Translations under genes and position numbers: made by a program
Assembly (NCBI GenBank): GCA_015058215.1
Contig: SVCU01000002.1
Span: 1 to 64,000, forward strand
Direction of reading: 5' to 3'
Source: Clostridiales bacterium
GTDB lineage: Bacteria > Bacillota > Clostridia > Peptostreptococcales > Anaerovoracaceae
DNA length: 64,000 nucleotides
The notes under the pieces: model-generated
Told to the model about the DNA's origin: nothing
The model's database searches: none
What the model saw: the letters and a program-made list of their open reading frames with translations, nothing else
Part shown: one piece after another, positions 53,878 through 63,200 of the stretch
Position numbering within the stretch: position 1 is the first letter of the stretch
Layout of the letters: every line of letters starts with the position of its first letter

Positions 53878-55247
53878 TATACCATCTTACGGGGGTCCAC
53901 CGCCGCATCAAAGGCTTCGGCGGTAAGGAGCCCCAGCTGCTCTACGGCCGCCTCCTTCAGGGAGAGGCCGTTTTTATGTGCAAATTTGGCCACTTCTGCG
54001 GCCTTATCGTATCCGATGACGGGGCTGAGGGCAGTCACCAGCATCAGGGAACGCTCCAGATTGCGGCGGATCACTTCTTCGTTGGGGCGGATGCCCTTAG
54101 CGCAGCGTTCGTTGAAGGAATCCATGGCGTCGGCCAGGAGCCCTGCGGACTGCAGGAAGTTGTGGATCAGCACCGGCATGTACACGTTCAGCTGGAAATT
54201 GCCCTGGGAAGCGGCGATCCCTACGGCTACGTCGTTCCCCATCACCTGGCAGGCCACCATGGTGAGGGCCTCACACTGGGTGGGGTTCACCTTGCCGGGC
54301 ATGATGGAGCTTCCCGGTTCGTTTTCGGGGATCAGAAGCTCGCCGATGCCGCAGCGGGGACCGGAGGCCAGGTGGCGCACATCGTTGGCGATCTTCATCA
54401 GGTTGGCGGCCAGAGCCTTCAGAGAGCCGTGGAGAGAAACCAGGGCGTCCTTGGAGGTCAGGGAGTGGAATTTATTGGGGGCGGTCACCAGGTCCGTACC
54501 GGCGAATTCCGCCATTTTGGCAGCCACCTTGACGGCGAAATCCGGGTGAGCGTTCAGACCCGTTCCCACGGCGGTCCCCCCGAGGGCCAATTCCCGGACA
54601 GGGGTCAGATTGGCCAGAATGGAGGCTTTGCTGTGCTCCAGCATGGAGCGCCAGCCGCTGATCTCCTGCCCCAGAGTCAGAGGGGTGGCATCCTGCAAAT
54701 GGGTGCGGCCGATCTTTACGATGTGGCCGAATTCTGCTTCCAGGCTGCGGAAGGTTTCGATGAGACGGTCTATGGCGGGCAGAAGCTGCCCTTCCACCTT
54801 CAGCACGGCGGCGATGTGCATGGCCGTGGGAAAGGTATCGTTGGAGCTCTGGCCTTTGTTCACGTGGTCGTTGGGGTGCAGCAGGGCTTCGCCCAGAAGC
54901 TGATTGCCCCGGCGGGCCACCACTTCGTTTACATTCATATTGCTCTGGGTGCCGCTTCCGGTCTGCCAGACGGCCAGGGGGAACTGATCGTCCCACTTCC
55001 CGGCCAGGATCTCGTCGCAGGCCTCGGCGATGGCCTTGGCCCGGCGGCTGTCCAGTACGCCCAGCTCTTCGTTCGTGAGGGCGGAGGCTTTCTTCAGAAT
55101 GGCGAAGGCCCGGATGATCTCCCCGGGCATTTTTTCGGTGCCGATGGGGAAGTTTTCCAGACTGCGCTGGGTCTGTGCGCCCCAGAGCTTGTCCGCAGGG
55201 ACCTTCATTTCGCCCATGGTGTCCCGTTCGATTCGGTATTCGGTCAT
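53877..55247 (-). CDS. fumC: Fumarate hydratase class II
   Basis: Interconverts fumarate and malate. 456 residues, normal length. Signatures: [30 protein letters not shown] with the catalytic region, [12 protein letters not shown], and the fumarase signature [23 protein letters not shown] is formed by the last codons of the malic enzyme gene, which ends 2 bases upstream, so the two proteins are coupled: malic enzyme and fumarase share malate. Confidence 0.96.
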   Translation of the reverse strand: MTEYRIERDTMGEMKVPADKLWGAQTQRSLENFPIGTEKMPGEIIRAFAILKKASALTNEELGVLDSRRAKAIAEACDEILAGKWDDQFPLAVWQTGSGTQSNMNVNEVVARRGNQLLGEALLHPNDHVNKGQSSNDTFPTAMHIAAVLKVEGQLLPAIDRLIETFRSLEAEFGHIVKIGRTHLQDATPLTLGQEISGWRSMLEHSKASILANLTPVRELALGGTAVGTGLNAHPDFAVKVAAKMAEFAGTDLVTAPNKFHSLTSKDALVSLHGSLKALAANLMKIANDVRHLASGPRCGIGELLIPENEPGSSIMPGKVNPTQCEALTMVACQVMGNDVAVGIAASQGNFQLNVYMPVLIHNFLQSAGLLADAMDSFNERCAKGIRPNEEVIRRNLERSLMLVTALSPVIGYDKAAEVAKFAHKNGLSLKEAAVEQLGLLTAEAFDAAVDPRKMV

Positions 55248-55249
55248 GG

Positions 55250-56407
55250 TTATTCCCTCCAGGCGCCGGCTACGGCATCGGCGATGATATCCGCCACATC
55301 CTTCCGCAGAGGAAGGGGCAGGATGCAGTCGGCGGAAAGCTCTTCCGGGGTGACGATGCCGGCCAGAGCATGGGCGGCAGCCACCTTCATTTCCTCGGTG
55401 ATGCGCTTGGCGCGGACCCGCAGGGCCCCTTTGAAGAGACCGGGGAAGATCATTACGTTGTTGATCTGGTTGGGATAGTCGGAACGGCCGGTGCCCACCA
55501 CTGCCGCACCGGCCTCTTTGGCCAGTTCGGGCATGATTTCCGGTTCCGGGTTGGCCATGGCGAAGATCACGGGATCTTTGGCCATGGAACGGACCATATC
55601 CTGGGTGAGGAGCCGGGGCGCCGACACGCCTAAGAATACGTCGGCGCCTTTCACCGCATCCGCAAGGCTGCCTTTCACGCAGTCCGGATTGGTGAGAGCG
55701 GCCAGTTCGATCTGGGCGCCGGTGAACACATCCGTCAGATCCGGGGACAGGATGCCGGCCTTGTCGCAGCAGAGCACGTGCTTGGCACCCACCGCCAGGA
55801 ACATTTTGGTGATGGCGGTACCGGCGGCACCGGCACCGTTGACCACGATGCGTACGTCTTCGATGTTCTTGCCCACCACCTTCAGTGCGTTGAGAAGAGC
55901 GGCGGAGGCCACCACGGCGGTGCCGTGCTGGTCATCGTGGAAGACGGGGATCTCCAGAGCGTCCTGCAGCTTCTTTTCCACTTCGAAGCAGCGGGGGGCA
56001 GAGATGTCCTCCAGGTTGATGCCGCCGAAGCCGGCAGCGATGTTTTTCGCGATGAAAACGATCTCGTCCGTATCCTGGGTGTCGATGCAGATGGGGTAGG
56101 CATCCACACCGGCGAATTCCTTGAACAGGACGCACTTTCCTTCCATGACGGGCAGGGCTGCCTTGGCACCGATATTGCCCAGGCCCAGAACGGCACTGCC
56201 GTCGGTGATGACGGCCACCATATTGCCCTTGGAGGTGTAGCGGTAGACATCGTCGGGGTTTTCTTTGATCTCACGGCAGGGCTGAGCCACGCCGGGGGTG
56301 TAGGCCACGGAAAGATCTTCTCTGGTATTGACGGGTACCTTGCTGACCACTTCCAGCTTGCCCTTATGTTCTTCGTGCACGCGCAGTGCTTCTTTGTAAT
56401 AATCCAT
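55250..56407 (-). CDS. Malic enzyme (NAD(P)-dependent)
   Basis: Oxidative decarboxylation of malate to pyruvate, or the reverse. 385 residues, the short bacterial form. Visible: [14 protein letters not shown] with the catalytic Tyr, [17 protein letters not shown] Lys region, [21 protein letters not shown], the cofactor fold [16 protein letters not shown] and ANPEPEI. The cofactor preference cannot be read safely. Start 56407 has GAGGCG just upstream; a longer frame to 56494 lacks a site and would overlap the glnS terminator. Confidence 0.94.
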   Translation of the reverse strand: MDYYKEALRVHEEHKGKLEVVSKVPVNTREDLSVAYTPGVAQPCREIKENPDDVYRYTSKGNMVAVITDGSAVLGLGNIGAKAALPVMEGKCVLFKEFAGVDAYPICIDTQDTDEIVFIAKNIAAGFGGINLEDISAPRCFEVEKKLQDALEIPVFHDDQHGTAVVASAALLNALKVVGKNIEDVRIVVNGAGAAGTAITKMFLAVGAKHVLCCDKAGILSPDLTDVFTGAQIELAALTNPDCVKGSLADAVKGADVFLGVSAPRLLTQDMVRSMAKDPVIFAMANPEPEIMPELAKEAGAAVVGTGRSDYPNQINNVMIFPGLFKGALRVRAKRITEEMKVAAAHALAGIVTPEELSADCILPLPLRKDVADIIADAVAGAWRE

Positions 56408-56456
56408 GATACGCCTCATTGTACAGCCGCTTTGTAAACGGCCGGTAAAGTCTTTC

Positions 56457-56492
56457 GAAAAAAGGCAGCGCCGGGCAAAACCCGGCGCCGCC
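56457..56492 (-). terminator. Intrinsic terminator after glnS
   Basis: Stem GCGCCGGG/CCCGGCGC (56468-56488) with a five-base loop; on the minus strand it is followed by TGCCTTTTTT. It lies 30 bases after the glnS stop. Confidence 0.82.
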
Positions 56493-56520
56493 AAGCGCGT
56501 TCCGCGCCAAGTATTTGGTT

Positions 56521-58227
56521 TTATTTCTTGGGCCAGGAGCTCTTCAGGTCTACGATCTGGTGGAACACTCTTTCGCCTCTGTCGGGGCCGCCGGGTACGG
56601 CTGCACCCAGTTCACGGCCGGCGATGAAGTAGCCCTGACGGAAAAACTGGAAGCGTTCGCCGTCCTTGGCATCGGCCAGGGAGGGTTCCGCATAACCGGT
56701 GATCTCCTTCACGGATTCGGGGTTGGGCACGTAGCGGCCGTCTTCACCGTCTACAAACAGGTAATCGTAGAGGCGCACCTTGACGGGTACTGCGGTCTTG
56801 GCATCCACCCAGTGGATGGTGCCCTTTACCTTGCGGCCTTCGAAGCCGGAGCCGCTGCGGGTTTCGGGATCGTAGGTGCAGCGCAGTTCCACCACGTTGC
56901 CTTCTTCATCCTTTACCACTTCGTTGCAGGTGATGAAGTAAGCGCCCTTGAAACGAACTTCGTTGCCGGGGAACAGACGGAAGTACTTCTTTACGGGAAC
57001 TTCCATGAAGTCGTCCTGTTCTACGTACAGTTCGCGGCTGAAGGGGAGCATGCGGCTGCCCATTTCGGGAACTTCCTTGTTGTTTTCGATTTCCATCTCT
57101 TCGGTCATGTCTTCGGGATAGTTGGTGATGACGACCTTGAGGGGATTCAGGATGACCATGCGGCTTTCCACCTTGGTCTTCAGATCTTCGCGGATGCAGT
57201 GTTCCAGCAGGGAGATCTCAACGGTGCTGTTGGCCTTGGCCACGCCGATGCGTTCGCAGAAATCGCGGATGGCTTCAGGGGTGTAGCCGCGGCGGCGCAG
57301 GCCGGCGATGGTCGGCATACGGGGGTCATCCCAGCCGACAACGGTGCCGTCGTCCACAAGGGCCTTCAGGTAGCGCTTGCTCATGACGGTGTTGGTCAGG
57401 TTCAGACGGGCGAACTCGATCTGCTGGGGAGGAGTGGGCCATTCCAGCTCTCTCAGGACCCAGTCGTAGAAAGGTCTGTGGTCTTCGAATTCCAGGGTGC
57501 AGATGGAGTGGGTGATGCCTTCGATGGCGTCTTCCAGGGGATGTGCGAAGTCGTACAGGGGGTAGACGCACCACTTGTCACCGGTATTGTGATGGGACAC
57601 GTGAGCCACACGGTAGATGGCCGGGTCTCTCATGTTGATGTTGGGGGATGCCATATCGATCTTGGCGCGCAGCACCTTTTCGCCGTCGGCGTACTTGCCT
57701 TCTCTCATTTCTTCGAAGAGCTTCAGGTTTTCTTCCACGGAACGGTTGCGGTAGGGGCTTTCCTTGCCGGGAACGGTGAGAGTGCCTCTGTATTCCTTCA
57801 TCTGCTCTGCGGACAGGTCGCAGACGAAGGCCTTGCCCTTCTTGATCAGCTTCACGGCGCAGTCGTACATGATGTCGAAGTAGTCGGAAGCGAAGATCAG
57901 CTTGTCCCACTTGCCGCCCAGCCAGGCCACGTCAGCCTTGATGGATTCTACGTATTCCACGTCTTCCTTCATGGGGTTGGTGTCGTCGAAACGCAGGTTG
58001 AACTTGCCGTTGTACTTTTCAGCGGTGCCGGCGTTCAGGCAGATGGACTTGGCGTGACCGATGTGCAGATAGCCGTTGGGTTCGGGAGGGAACCGGGTGT
58101 AGATGGGCTTTTCGCCATAGGTCTTCTGTTCCAGGTCTTTGTCGATGATGTTATGGATGAAGTTGTTGCCGGCAGGTGCGCTGACTGCGGGTTCTGCGGC
58201 TGCTTTGGTTTCTTTCAGTTCAGACAT
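56521..58227 (-). CDS. glnS: Glutaminyl-tRNA synthetase
   Basis: Charges tRNA-Gln directly. 568 residues with the HIGH motif in [14 protein letters not shown] near residue 50, FDDTNP, and the KMSKS-type VMSKRYLK near 285, then the beta-barrel anticodon domain ([14 protein letters not shown]). The N-terminal 25 residues are an Ala/Glu-rich extension. GlnRS is uncommon in Bacillota, most of which use the GatCAB transamidation route, so this gene is probably acquired. AAAGGAG precedes the ATG. Confidence 0.95.
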   Translation of the reverse strand: MSELKETKAAAEPAVSAPAGNNFIHNIIDKDLEQKTYGEKPIYTRFPPEPNGYLHIGHAKSICLNAGTAEKYNGKFNLRFDDTNPMKEDVEYVESIKADVAWLGGKWDKLIFASDYFDIMYDCAVKLIKKGKAFVCDLSAEQMKEYRGTLTVPGKESPYRNRSVEENLKLFEEMREGKYADGEKVLRAKIDMASPNINMRDPAIYRVAHVSHHNTGDKWCVYPLYDFAHPLEDAIEGITHSICTLEFEDHRPFYDWVLRELEWPTPPQQIEFARLNLTNTVMSKRYLKALVDDGTVVGWDDPRMPTIAGLRRRGYTPEAIRDFCERIGVAKANSTVEISLLEHCIREDLKTKVESRMVILNPLKVVITNYPEDMTEEMEIENNKEVPEMGSRMLPFSRELYVEQDDFMEVPVKKYFRLFPGNEVRFKGAYFITCNEVVKDEEGNVVELRCTYDPETRSGSGFEGRKVKGTIHWVDAKTAVPVKVRLYDYLFVDGEDGRYVPNPESVKEITGYAEPSLADAKDGERFQFFRQGYFIAGRELGAAVPGGPDRGERVFHQIVDLKSSWPKK

Positions 58228-58268
58228 GATAAAATCTCCTTTCGGCTCAAATGGATGTGCGGCAGAAT

Positions 58269-59192
58269 TTATTTCTTGTTCTTTTTCTGCTGCTGCTTGC
58301 TGCCCTTGCTCTTGGTGTGCTGGGGCTGCTGCTGAGCCTGGTTCTGAGGAGCTTTGCCGGAGGCCTTTACAGTGGCCTTGTGCTTCTGCAGAACGGATGC
58401 AGGTGCCTTGACACCGGCTGCGGAGATGGGACGGCGGCCGGAAACGCTGTAGACACCGGCTCTCTTGATGCCGGCCTTCTTTCTGGCGGCGATCACTTCC
58501 TTGCGGATCTTTTCCATCAGTTCGGCTTCCTTGGCGGCGCGCTTTGCGGCGGCGGCTTCGGCCCTTGCCTTTTTGGCATCGGTGGCTGCGTTGATCTCGC
58601 CGATGGATTTGCCGCTCTTCTTGGATTCCTTATAGGGGTTGACCTTGGCTACGGCCTTGGAGCCCTTCTGTGCTTCCTGTTCCTTCTGGATCTTGCGGGC
58701 GGCATCTCTGGTGGTCAGGAACATCATGAGGACCATCATGCCTACCATCAGCACCATGTAAACGGTGTTGTCGCGGGCGGTATCGCGGATGGTGAAGGTT
58801 TTGCTCTCCACCTTGCCCAGGGTTTCGCCGTCGGAGGAAACCATGGTAGAGGGAATGGTCACGGTGTAGGTCTCTTTGATCACCAGGTCCTGCTTGGTCT
58901 GCAGCCAGACTTCGTTGGGATACTTATCGGCATTGTACAGAGCTTCGTATTCGATCACGGTGCCGTCTGCGGCGGTGATTCTGAAGATGCCTTCGTTGGC
59001 TTTCTGTGCGGATTCGCTGCTGATGTTTTCGTTGAAGATGAGCTTGATGGCTACGTTCTGGGGAACGGCGGTCTTGCTGCCGTCTTCGGGGAACATCTGG
59101 GTCAGCTGGAAGCTGCCTGCGAATACTGCGGTGGTGGCCAGGGTCAGGATGACCAGGGTCAGGGCGAGGATTCTGCCCAGTCTCTTGTTCAT
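58269..59192 (-). CDS. Membrane-anchored Ig-like (SbsA/Big_5 type) domain protein
   Basis: 307 residues: signal peptide ([18 protein letters not shown]), an extracytoplasmic domain of about 110 residues with the pattern of bacterial Ig-like domain 5 ([38 protein letters not shown]), a membrane helix ([16 protein letters not shown]), then a 150-residue cytoplasmic tail rich in Lys/Ala/Gln. Function unknown. AGGAGG precedes ATG 59192, and the start overlaps the tadA stop by four bases. The tail resembles nucleic-acid or ribosome-binding low-complexity segments by composition only. Confidence 0.8.
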   Translation of the reverse strand: MNKRLGRILALTLVILTLATTAVFAGSFQLTQMFPEDGSKTAVPQNVAIKLIFNENISSESAQKANEGIFRITAADGTVIEYEALYNADKYPNEVWLQTKQDLVIKETYTVTIPSTMVSSDGETLGKVESKTFTIRDTARDNTVYMVLMVGMMVLMMFLTTRDAARKIQKEQEAQKGSKAVAKVNPYKESKKSGKSIGEINAATDAKKARAEAAAAKRAAKEAELMEKIRKEVIAARKKAGIKRAGVYSVSGRRPISAAGVKAPASVLQKHKATVKASGKAPQNQAQQQPQHTKSKGSKQQQKKNKK

Positions 59193-59698
59193 TTTGTTTC
59201 CTCCTGCTGTGTGGATTTTCGCTTTTTCTTTCGAAGGCTGCGGAAAAATTCGCGAAGAAGATCGCCGCATTCTTCTTCCCGGATGCCGCGGACGATGTTG
59301 ACCTGATGGTTGAGCCGCGTATCCTGGGGGATGTTATAGAGGGAACCGCAGGCCCCGGCTTTGGGGTCCATGGTTCCGATATACAAATTCTCGATGCGGG
59401 AAAGGACGATGGCTCCGCTGCACATGGAGCAGGGCTCCGTTGTGACATAGAGGCTGCAGCCGGGGAGACGCCAGCCGCCCAGGGTCTCCGATGCCTGACG
59501 AAGGGCCAGGATCTCGGCGTGGGCTGTGGGGTCTTTTGCGGTTTCGGTGCGGTTGTGTCCGCGGCCGACCACCTGCCCGTCTTTTACGACCACGGCTCCG
59601 ATGGGGACTTCCCCCAGGGCCAGGGCCTTGCGGGCCTCTGCGAGAGCTTCTTCCATCCAATATTCAGCGGAATGTTCGGGCTGAAGTTGTTCGGTCAT
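59189..59698 (-). CDS. tadA: tRNA-specific adenosine deaminase TadA
   Basis: Converts A34 of tRNA-Arg(ACG) to inosine. 169 residues, with the zinc site and catalytic Glu in DPTAHAEILALRQA and TTEPCSMCSGAIVLSRI, and GEVPIGAVVVKDGQVVGRGHN. Start ATG 59698 has GGGAG upstream; an in-frame codon 33 bases earlier is less likely. Coupled to the Ig-like gene by an ATGA overlap. Confidence 0.95.
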   Translation of the reverse strand: MTEQLQPEHSAEYWMEEALAEARKALALGEVPIGAVVVKDGQVVGRGHNRTETAKDPTAHAEILALRQASETLGGWRLPGCSLYVTTEPCSMCSGAIVLSRIENLYIGTMDPKAGACGSLYNIPQDTRLNHQVNIVRGIREEECGDLLREFFRSLRKKKRKSTQQEETK

Positions 59699-59888
59699 GA
59701 AAGGCTCCCTTCTCGCGGTAACGAGCGGCACCGAAGGGTGCGGCCCGCAACGAATGGAAATTGCATATTAGCCTTACTATATTACCATACTTCACAGGCG
59801 GTTTCAATGAATTTTTATACTATTATATAGGGGAAGACTGCTCTGCAGGCAAAACCTGCGGGGACAGGAGTGCGCCCGGCGGGCGAAG

Positions 59889-60851
59889 TTACAGATCCGG
59901 GTCCGTAATGTGGCCGTCGGACCCGTTTACGGCGGCGATCCAGTAGCCCTCCGCTTCCGGCAGCACGGAGGGCTGCCACAGGGCGAAGCCGGACCGGCCG
60001 CCGTCGGGGCAGTCCTTTGCTTCCCGGCTTCCCGGAACGGCGAAATAGTACCAGCGGCAGGGCGTCTCCCCGCTTCTGCCGAAGAGGAAATGGCCGCCCT
60101 TCGCGGCAAAATAGCGGGCTCCGGGAGAGGCGACGGGAAGCAGTTCCGGTTCCCGGAGCCGCAGCCAGCGGGACCGGGTGGAGTCTTTCCGGAAGGGCTG
60201 AATGGGTTCATACTGGCCGGCGGCATGGTCCAGAAGCCGGCAAAACCGCAGGAGGGTCTGGGGATAGAAGCCGGTGTAGTCTTTGCGGGGCGGCTGGAGG
60301 CCGCCCCGTCCCGGAAGGGCGGGCGCAGCGCCCCCTGCGGGGGCGAGGGGAGCCGGCCCGTTGGGCCCGACCGGCTCCCCGGCGGGCCCCTCTTGATCGG
60401 CCGGGGGCCCGCCCTGCGCCCGCGTCTCCGCGCTTTGCGCCGCGGGCAGGGCACCCTGCAGCAGTGCCCGGGGCTGCCCGCCCTCTTCGGGCACTGCCGC
60501 CACGGCGGCTGCGGAAAATTGCCGGAGACCGCAGCCGCTTCCCGCCACATTCAGCGGGGAAAAGCGGGTATAAAGCTGACCGCTTCCCCGCCTGTCCACC
60601 AGGATCCGGCCCAGGTCTGCCGCCAGAGGCCCCCGGGGGCCCTGGCCGAAAAAGAGCAGATGGTATTCCCGGGCCGGCCAGGGGCCGGCCTCCCGGAAAG
60701 CGCGCTCCCGGTCCAGGCTGCTGACCACGCAGCGGAGAGCACCTTTGCCGTTTCCCGTTTCCACCCGCAGAAACCCCTGGCCGCAGCCCGGAGCCGCAGG
60801 GTCTGCCCCTTCCAGCGCGATCTGAAACCGTTCGTATTTTCCGTATTCCAT
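59889..60851 (-). CDS. Hypothetical protein with a Pro/Gly-rich central insert
   Basis: 320 residues with no recognised family. The N-terminal 130 residues look like a compact beta domain (RFQIALEGADPA, GFLRVETGNGKGALRCVV, GSGQLYTRFSPLNVAGSGCG). A low-complexity Pro/Gly/Ala zone follows (about 140-200), encoded by very GC-rich DNA with self-complementary arms such as GGGGAGCCGG/CCGGCTCCCC (60347-60380). The C-terminal part is rich in aromatic residues (HFLFGRSGETPCRWYYFAVP) and ends NGSDGHITDPDL. AGGAGG precedes ATG 60851. The 190 bases between it and tadA hold only short GC-rich hairpins. Confidence 0.65.
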   Translation of the reverse strand: MEYGKYERFQIALEGADPAAPGCGQGFLRVETGNGKGALRCVVSSLDRERAFREAGPWPAREYHLLFFGQGPRGPLAADLGRILVDRRGSGQLYTRFSPLNVAGSGCGLRQFSAAAVAAVPEEGGQPRALLQGALPAAQSAETRAQGGPPADQEGPAGEPVGPNGPAPLAPAGGAAPALPGRGGLQPPRKDYTGFYPQTLLRFCRLLDHAAGQYEPIQPFRKDSTRSRWLRLREPELLPVASPGARYFAAKGGHFLFGRSGETPCRWYYFAVPGSREAKDCPDGGRSGFALWQPSVLPEAEGYWIAAVNGSDGHITDPDL

Positions 60852-61004
60852 CCCCGTTTCCTCCTTCTGCCAAGCCCCGCCGGGGGCAAAATTTTCTCGG
60901 CATTCCCTTGCTTTTTTTCGCATAACTTGCTACTATCGTACTATACGAACCATGTAAGCCTTCTCTTGACAGGCTATGACTCATAAAGGAGGTCTATTCG
61001 AAAC

Positions 61005-61658
61005 ATGTGGATCGACGTGACCGTTTTGGCGATTTTTTTCCTCTGCGTCATTCTGGGCCTGCACAGAGGGTTTGTCCGCTCTCTGGCGCAGCTGGCAGGC
61101 AGCCTGGGTGCTTTTCTTGCAGGCTATTTCTTCTGTGACGATCTGGCTCTTTGGGCGCGTGAAAACACGGAGGTTTACGAAACCATCCACGGCATTCTGG
61201 CACCGCGTCTGGAAGTGGGCACCGCAGAGGCGGCGGAAGCCTTCCTGCAGCAGCTTCCCGAAACCCTTGCCCCGCTTCTGGAGGGGCGCCTCACCGAACT
61301 TTCCGGCACTCTGGCGGAAACGGCAGCAAACCTGCTGCTTTCCATCCTGTGCTTTGTGACCATCGTCCTGGGCGTGCGTCTGGTGCTCTTCGTTCTGATC
61401 TTTCTGTTCAGCAAGAAGTACCGGAGCGGTCTGGCCGGGTTCGCAGACGGCCTGTTCGGCTGCGCGTTCGGCATTATCGAAGGGCTGTTCCTGGTGTTTC
61501 TGTTCCTGGCTCTTCTGGTGCCCGTGTCCGAACTCCTGGATATTTCCGGCATTCCGGAGGCCCTGGAATCTTCCCGGTTGGCCCATTATCTCTACGACAA
61601 CAACCTGCTGTTCCTGATCGCAGAGAAGTATCTGGTGGAAATTCCCGCCGGCCTGTAG
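61005..61658 (+). CDS. CvpA family membrane protein
   Basis: 217 residues with four membrane segments and the CvpA-type start (VTVLAIFFLCVILGLHRGFVRSL is split by the family Gly-Phe turn). CvpA proteins are linked to colicin V export and to envelope function in other species; the role here is unknown. AAAGGAGG stands before the ATG. A GC-rich hairpin (61674-61702) follows the stop without a T run in this direction. Confidence 0.8.
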   Translation: MWIDVTVLAIFFLCVILGLHRGFVRSLAQLAGSLGAFLAGYFFCDDLALWARENTEVYETIHGILAPRLEVGTAEAAEAFLQQLPETLAPLLEGRLTELSGTLAETAANLLLSILCFVTIVLGVRLVLFVLIFLFSKKYRSGLAGFADGLFGCAFGIIEGLFLVFLFLALLVPVSELLDISGIPEALESSRLAHYLYDNNLLFLIAEKYLVEIPAGL

Positions 61659-61742
61659 GCGGCGGAAACAAAAGGGCCGCCCTCCCGGTCCGGAGGCGGC
61701 CCATACCCGGAGACCTGTTTCAAAGGCCGGTCTCCCTTTCGT

Positions 61743-61818
61743 GCCCCCGTAGCTCAGGGGATAGAGCGTCGGTTTCCTAAACCGTGCGTCGGATGTTCGA
61801 ATCATCTCGGGGGTGCCA
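61743..61818 (+). tRNA. tRNA-Arg (anticodon CCT)
   Basis: 76 bases folding into a full cloverleaf: acceptor GCCCCCG/CGGGGGT, D stem GCTC/GAGC, anticodon loop TTCCTAA giving anticodon CCT, T stem GGATG with TTCGAAT loop, and an encoded CCA end. It decodes AGG. The anticodon stem has one mismatched pair at its base (position 27-43). Confidence 0.95.
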
Positions 61819-61880
61819 TTTATCGCTGCTCTGCCGCGTGGCAAGGCGCTGTCGCACTGATCAAAGAAAGGATTTTAGTA

Positions 61881-62249
61881 ATGAAGAACAAGAAAACTCT
61901 GCGCATGCTGGCTCTGTGCATGGCTGTACTCCTGATGGCGCTGACTCTCACCGCCTGTGGCCCCTCCGAAGAAGAAGTGGTGGGCGGCTACGGCGGCAGC
62001 TACGAGTACAAAGGCAACCTCTTCGCTGTGGGGATCGTGCTCACCGCGGAAGGCCGCTACGCCAAAACCACGCTGAAGAACGGCGAGAATAACGGAAGCG
62101 AAATGGGCGACTGGGAACTGAAGGGAAGCAAGGTCATCTGCTACCCCGATGATTCTCTCACCTATCATGGCACCAGCATCACCTACAAGTGGAAAAACGG
62201 TCAGCTGGAAAACAACGACCACTATTTCACCAAGGTAGACCTGGACTAA
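61881..62249 (+). CDS. Small lipoprotein, unknown
   Basis: 122 residues with a signal peptide ending in lipobox LTAC (residues 23-26) and a mature part with repeated strand-like sequence (GGYGGSYEYKGNLFAV, MGDWELKGSKVICYPDDSL, SITYKWKNGQLENNDHYF). No family recognised; the pattern resembles small beta-barrel lipocalin-like domains. AAAGGA precedes the ATG. It is monocistronic, ended by a terminator, and lies next to the tRNA. Confidence 0.75.
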   Translation: MKNKKTLRMLALCMAVLLMALTLTACGPSEEEVVGGYGGSYEYKGNLFAVGIVLTAEGRYAKTTLKNGENNGSEMGDWELKGSKVICYPDDSLTYHGTSITYKWKNGQLENNDHYFTKVDLD

Positions 62250-62267
62250 GACCGTCCTTCTGAACTT

Positions 62268-62302
62268 ACAAAAGCCCTGCAAACTCTGCAGGGCTTTTTC
62301 TT
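62268..62302 (+). terminator. Intrinsic terminator after the small lipoprotein gene
   Basis: Stem AAAAGCCCTGCA with TGCAGGGCTTTT, T run after it. Confidence 0.9.
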
Positions 62303-62341
62303 TTGGGAAAGTGTGCGGTTGAATGAACTGCGGGCGGCAGG

Positions 62342-63115
62342 TTATTTGTTCAGGCCTTGCTGGGCCAGCCAGACGTTCATGATCAGCTTGTGGGGAAGAA
62401 GCTTCACCATCAGGGTCTGGGCCTTGGCCACGAAGCCGTACATGCTGACATCCTTGTTCTTTTTCGCGTCCTTCCAGGCTTTGCGGACGATGTCCTTGGG
62501 GTCGTACATGACCACGTAGTTCTTGATCAGCCGGTCCTCCTTGTTGACGGCGCGATCGAAGAATTCGGTCTTGGTCCAGAAGGGGCAGATGGCCATGACG
62601 CGGATGCCCCGGGGCTTCAGTTCCCGGTTCAGGGCCCGGCTGAAATGGAGCACGAAGGATTTGGTGGCACCGTAAATGTTGATGTAGGGGATGGGCTGGT
62701 AGGCGGCGACGGAAGCGATGTTCAGAATGCGGCCGCCTTCTTTCATATAGGGGACGGTCAGATGGCAGAGCGCCATGACGGCCTTGCAGTTCAGGTCCAC
62801 CATGTTCAGTTGGGTATCCAGAGGAATATCCATGAAAGCCTGGAATTTGCCGAAGCCGCTGGCGTTGATCAGAAGTGCCACTTCAGGTGTTTCTTCCGCC
62901 AGAAGGGCGGCGTAGGCGTCGAAGGACTCCGGTGCGGAAAGGTCCAGGGAAATGGGACGCACGGGGAAAGGAACGGTCTTTTCCAGAGCTTCCAGGTTTT
63001 CCTTGCGGCGGGCGATGGCCCAGACTTCGTCAAAGGTGCCGTACTGGTTCAGGGTTTCGGCGAATTCCTTGCCCATACCGCTGGAAGCGCCGGTGATCAC
63101 TGCGATTTTTTTCAT
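62342..63115 (-). CDS. Short-chain dehydrogenase/reductase
   Basis: 257 residues of the classical SDR family: cofactor motif TGASSGMGKEF near residue 8, LINASGFG, catalytic Ser in LNIASVAAYQ and the YGATK pair near residue 150. The segment after the active site (ICPFWTKTEFFDRA) is family-typical. Substrate unknown. The gene ends the window's minus-strand pair; two family hairpins lie between it and the next gene upstream. Confidence 0.88.
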   Translation of the reverse strand: MKKIAVITGASSGMGKEFAETLNQYGTFDEVWAIARRKENLEALEKTVPFPVRPISLDLSAPESFDAYAALLAEETPEVALLINASGFGKFQAFMDIPLDTQLNMVDLNCKAVMALCHLTVPYMKEGGRILNIASVAAYQPIPYINIYGATKSFVLHFSRALNRELKPRGIRVMAICPFWTKTEFFDRAVNKEDRLIKNYVVMYDPKDIVRKAWKDAKKNKDVSMYGFVAKAQTLMVKLLPHKLIMNVWLAQQGLNK

Positions 63116-63133
63116 AAGAATCCTCCTGCAGGT

Positions 63134-63194
63134 GCGCGGCCGATGGAGAATTTGGCCGCGCCTTTGGCGGCCGCCTCAAATTTGGAGCGGCCGC
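63134..63194. repeat. Two GC-arm hairpins of the dispersed family
   Basis: GCGCGGCC/GGCCGCGC (63134-63161) with 12-base loop GATGGAGAATTT, and GCGGCCGC/GCGGCCGC (63167-63194) with 12-base loop CTCAAATTTGGA. They lie between the SDR start and the end of the next gene. Confidence 0.85.
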
Positions 63195-63200
63195 TCTTTG

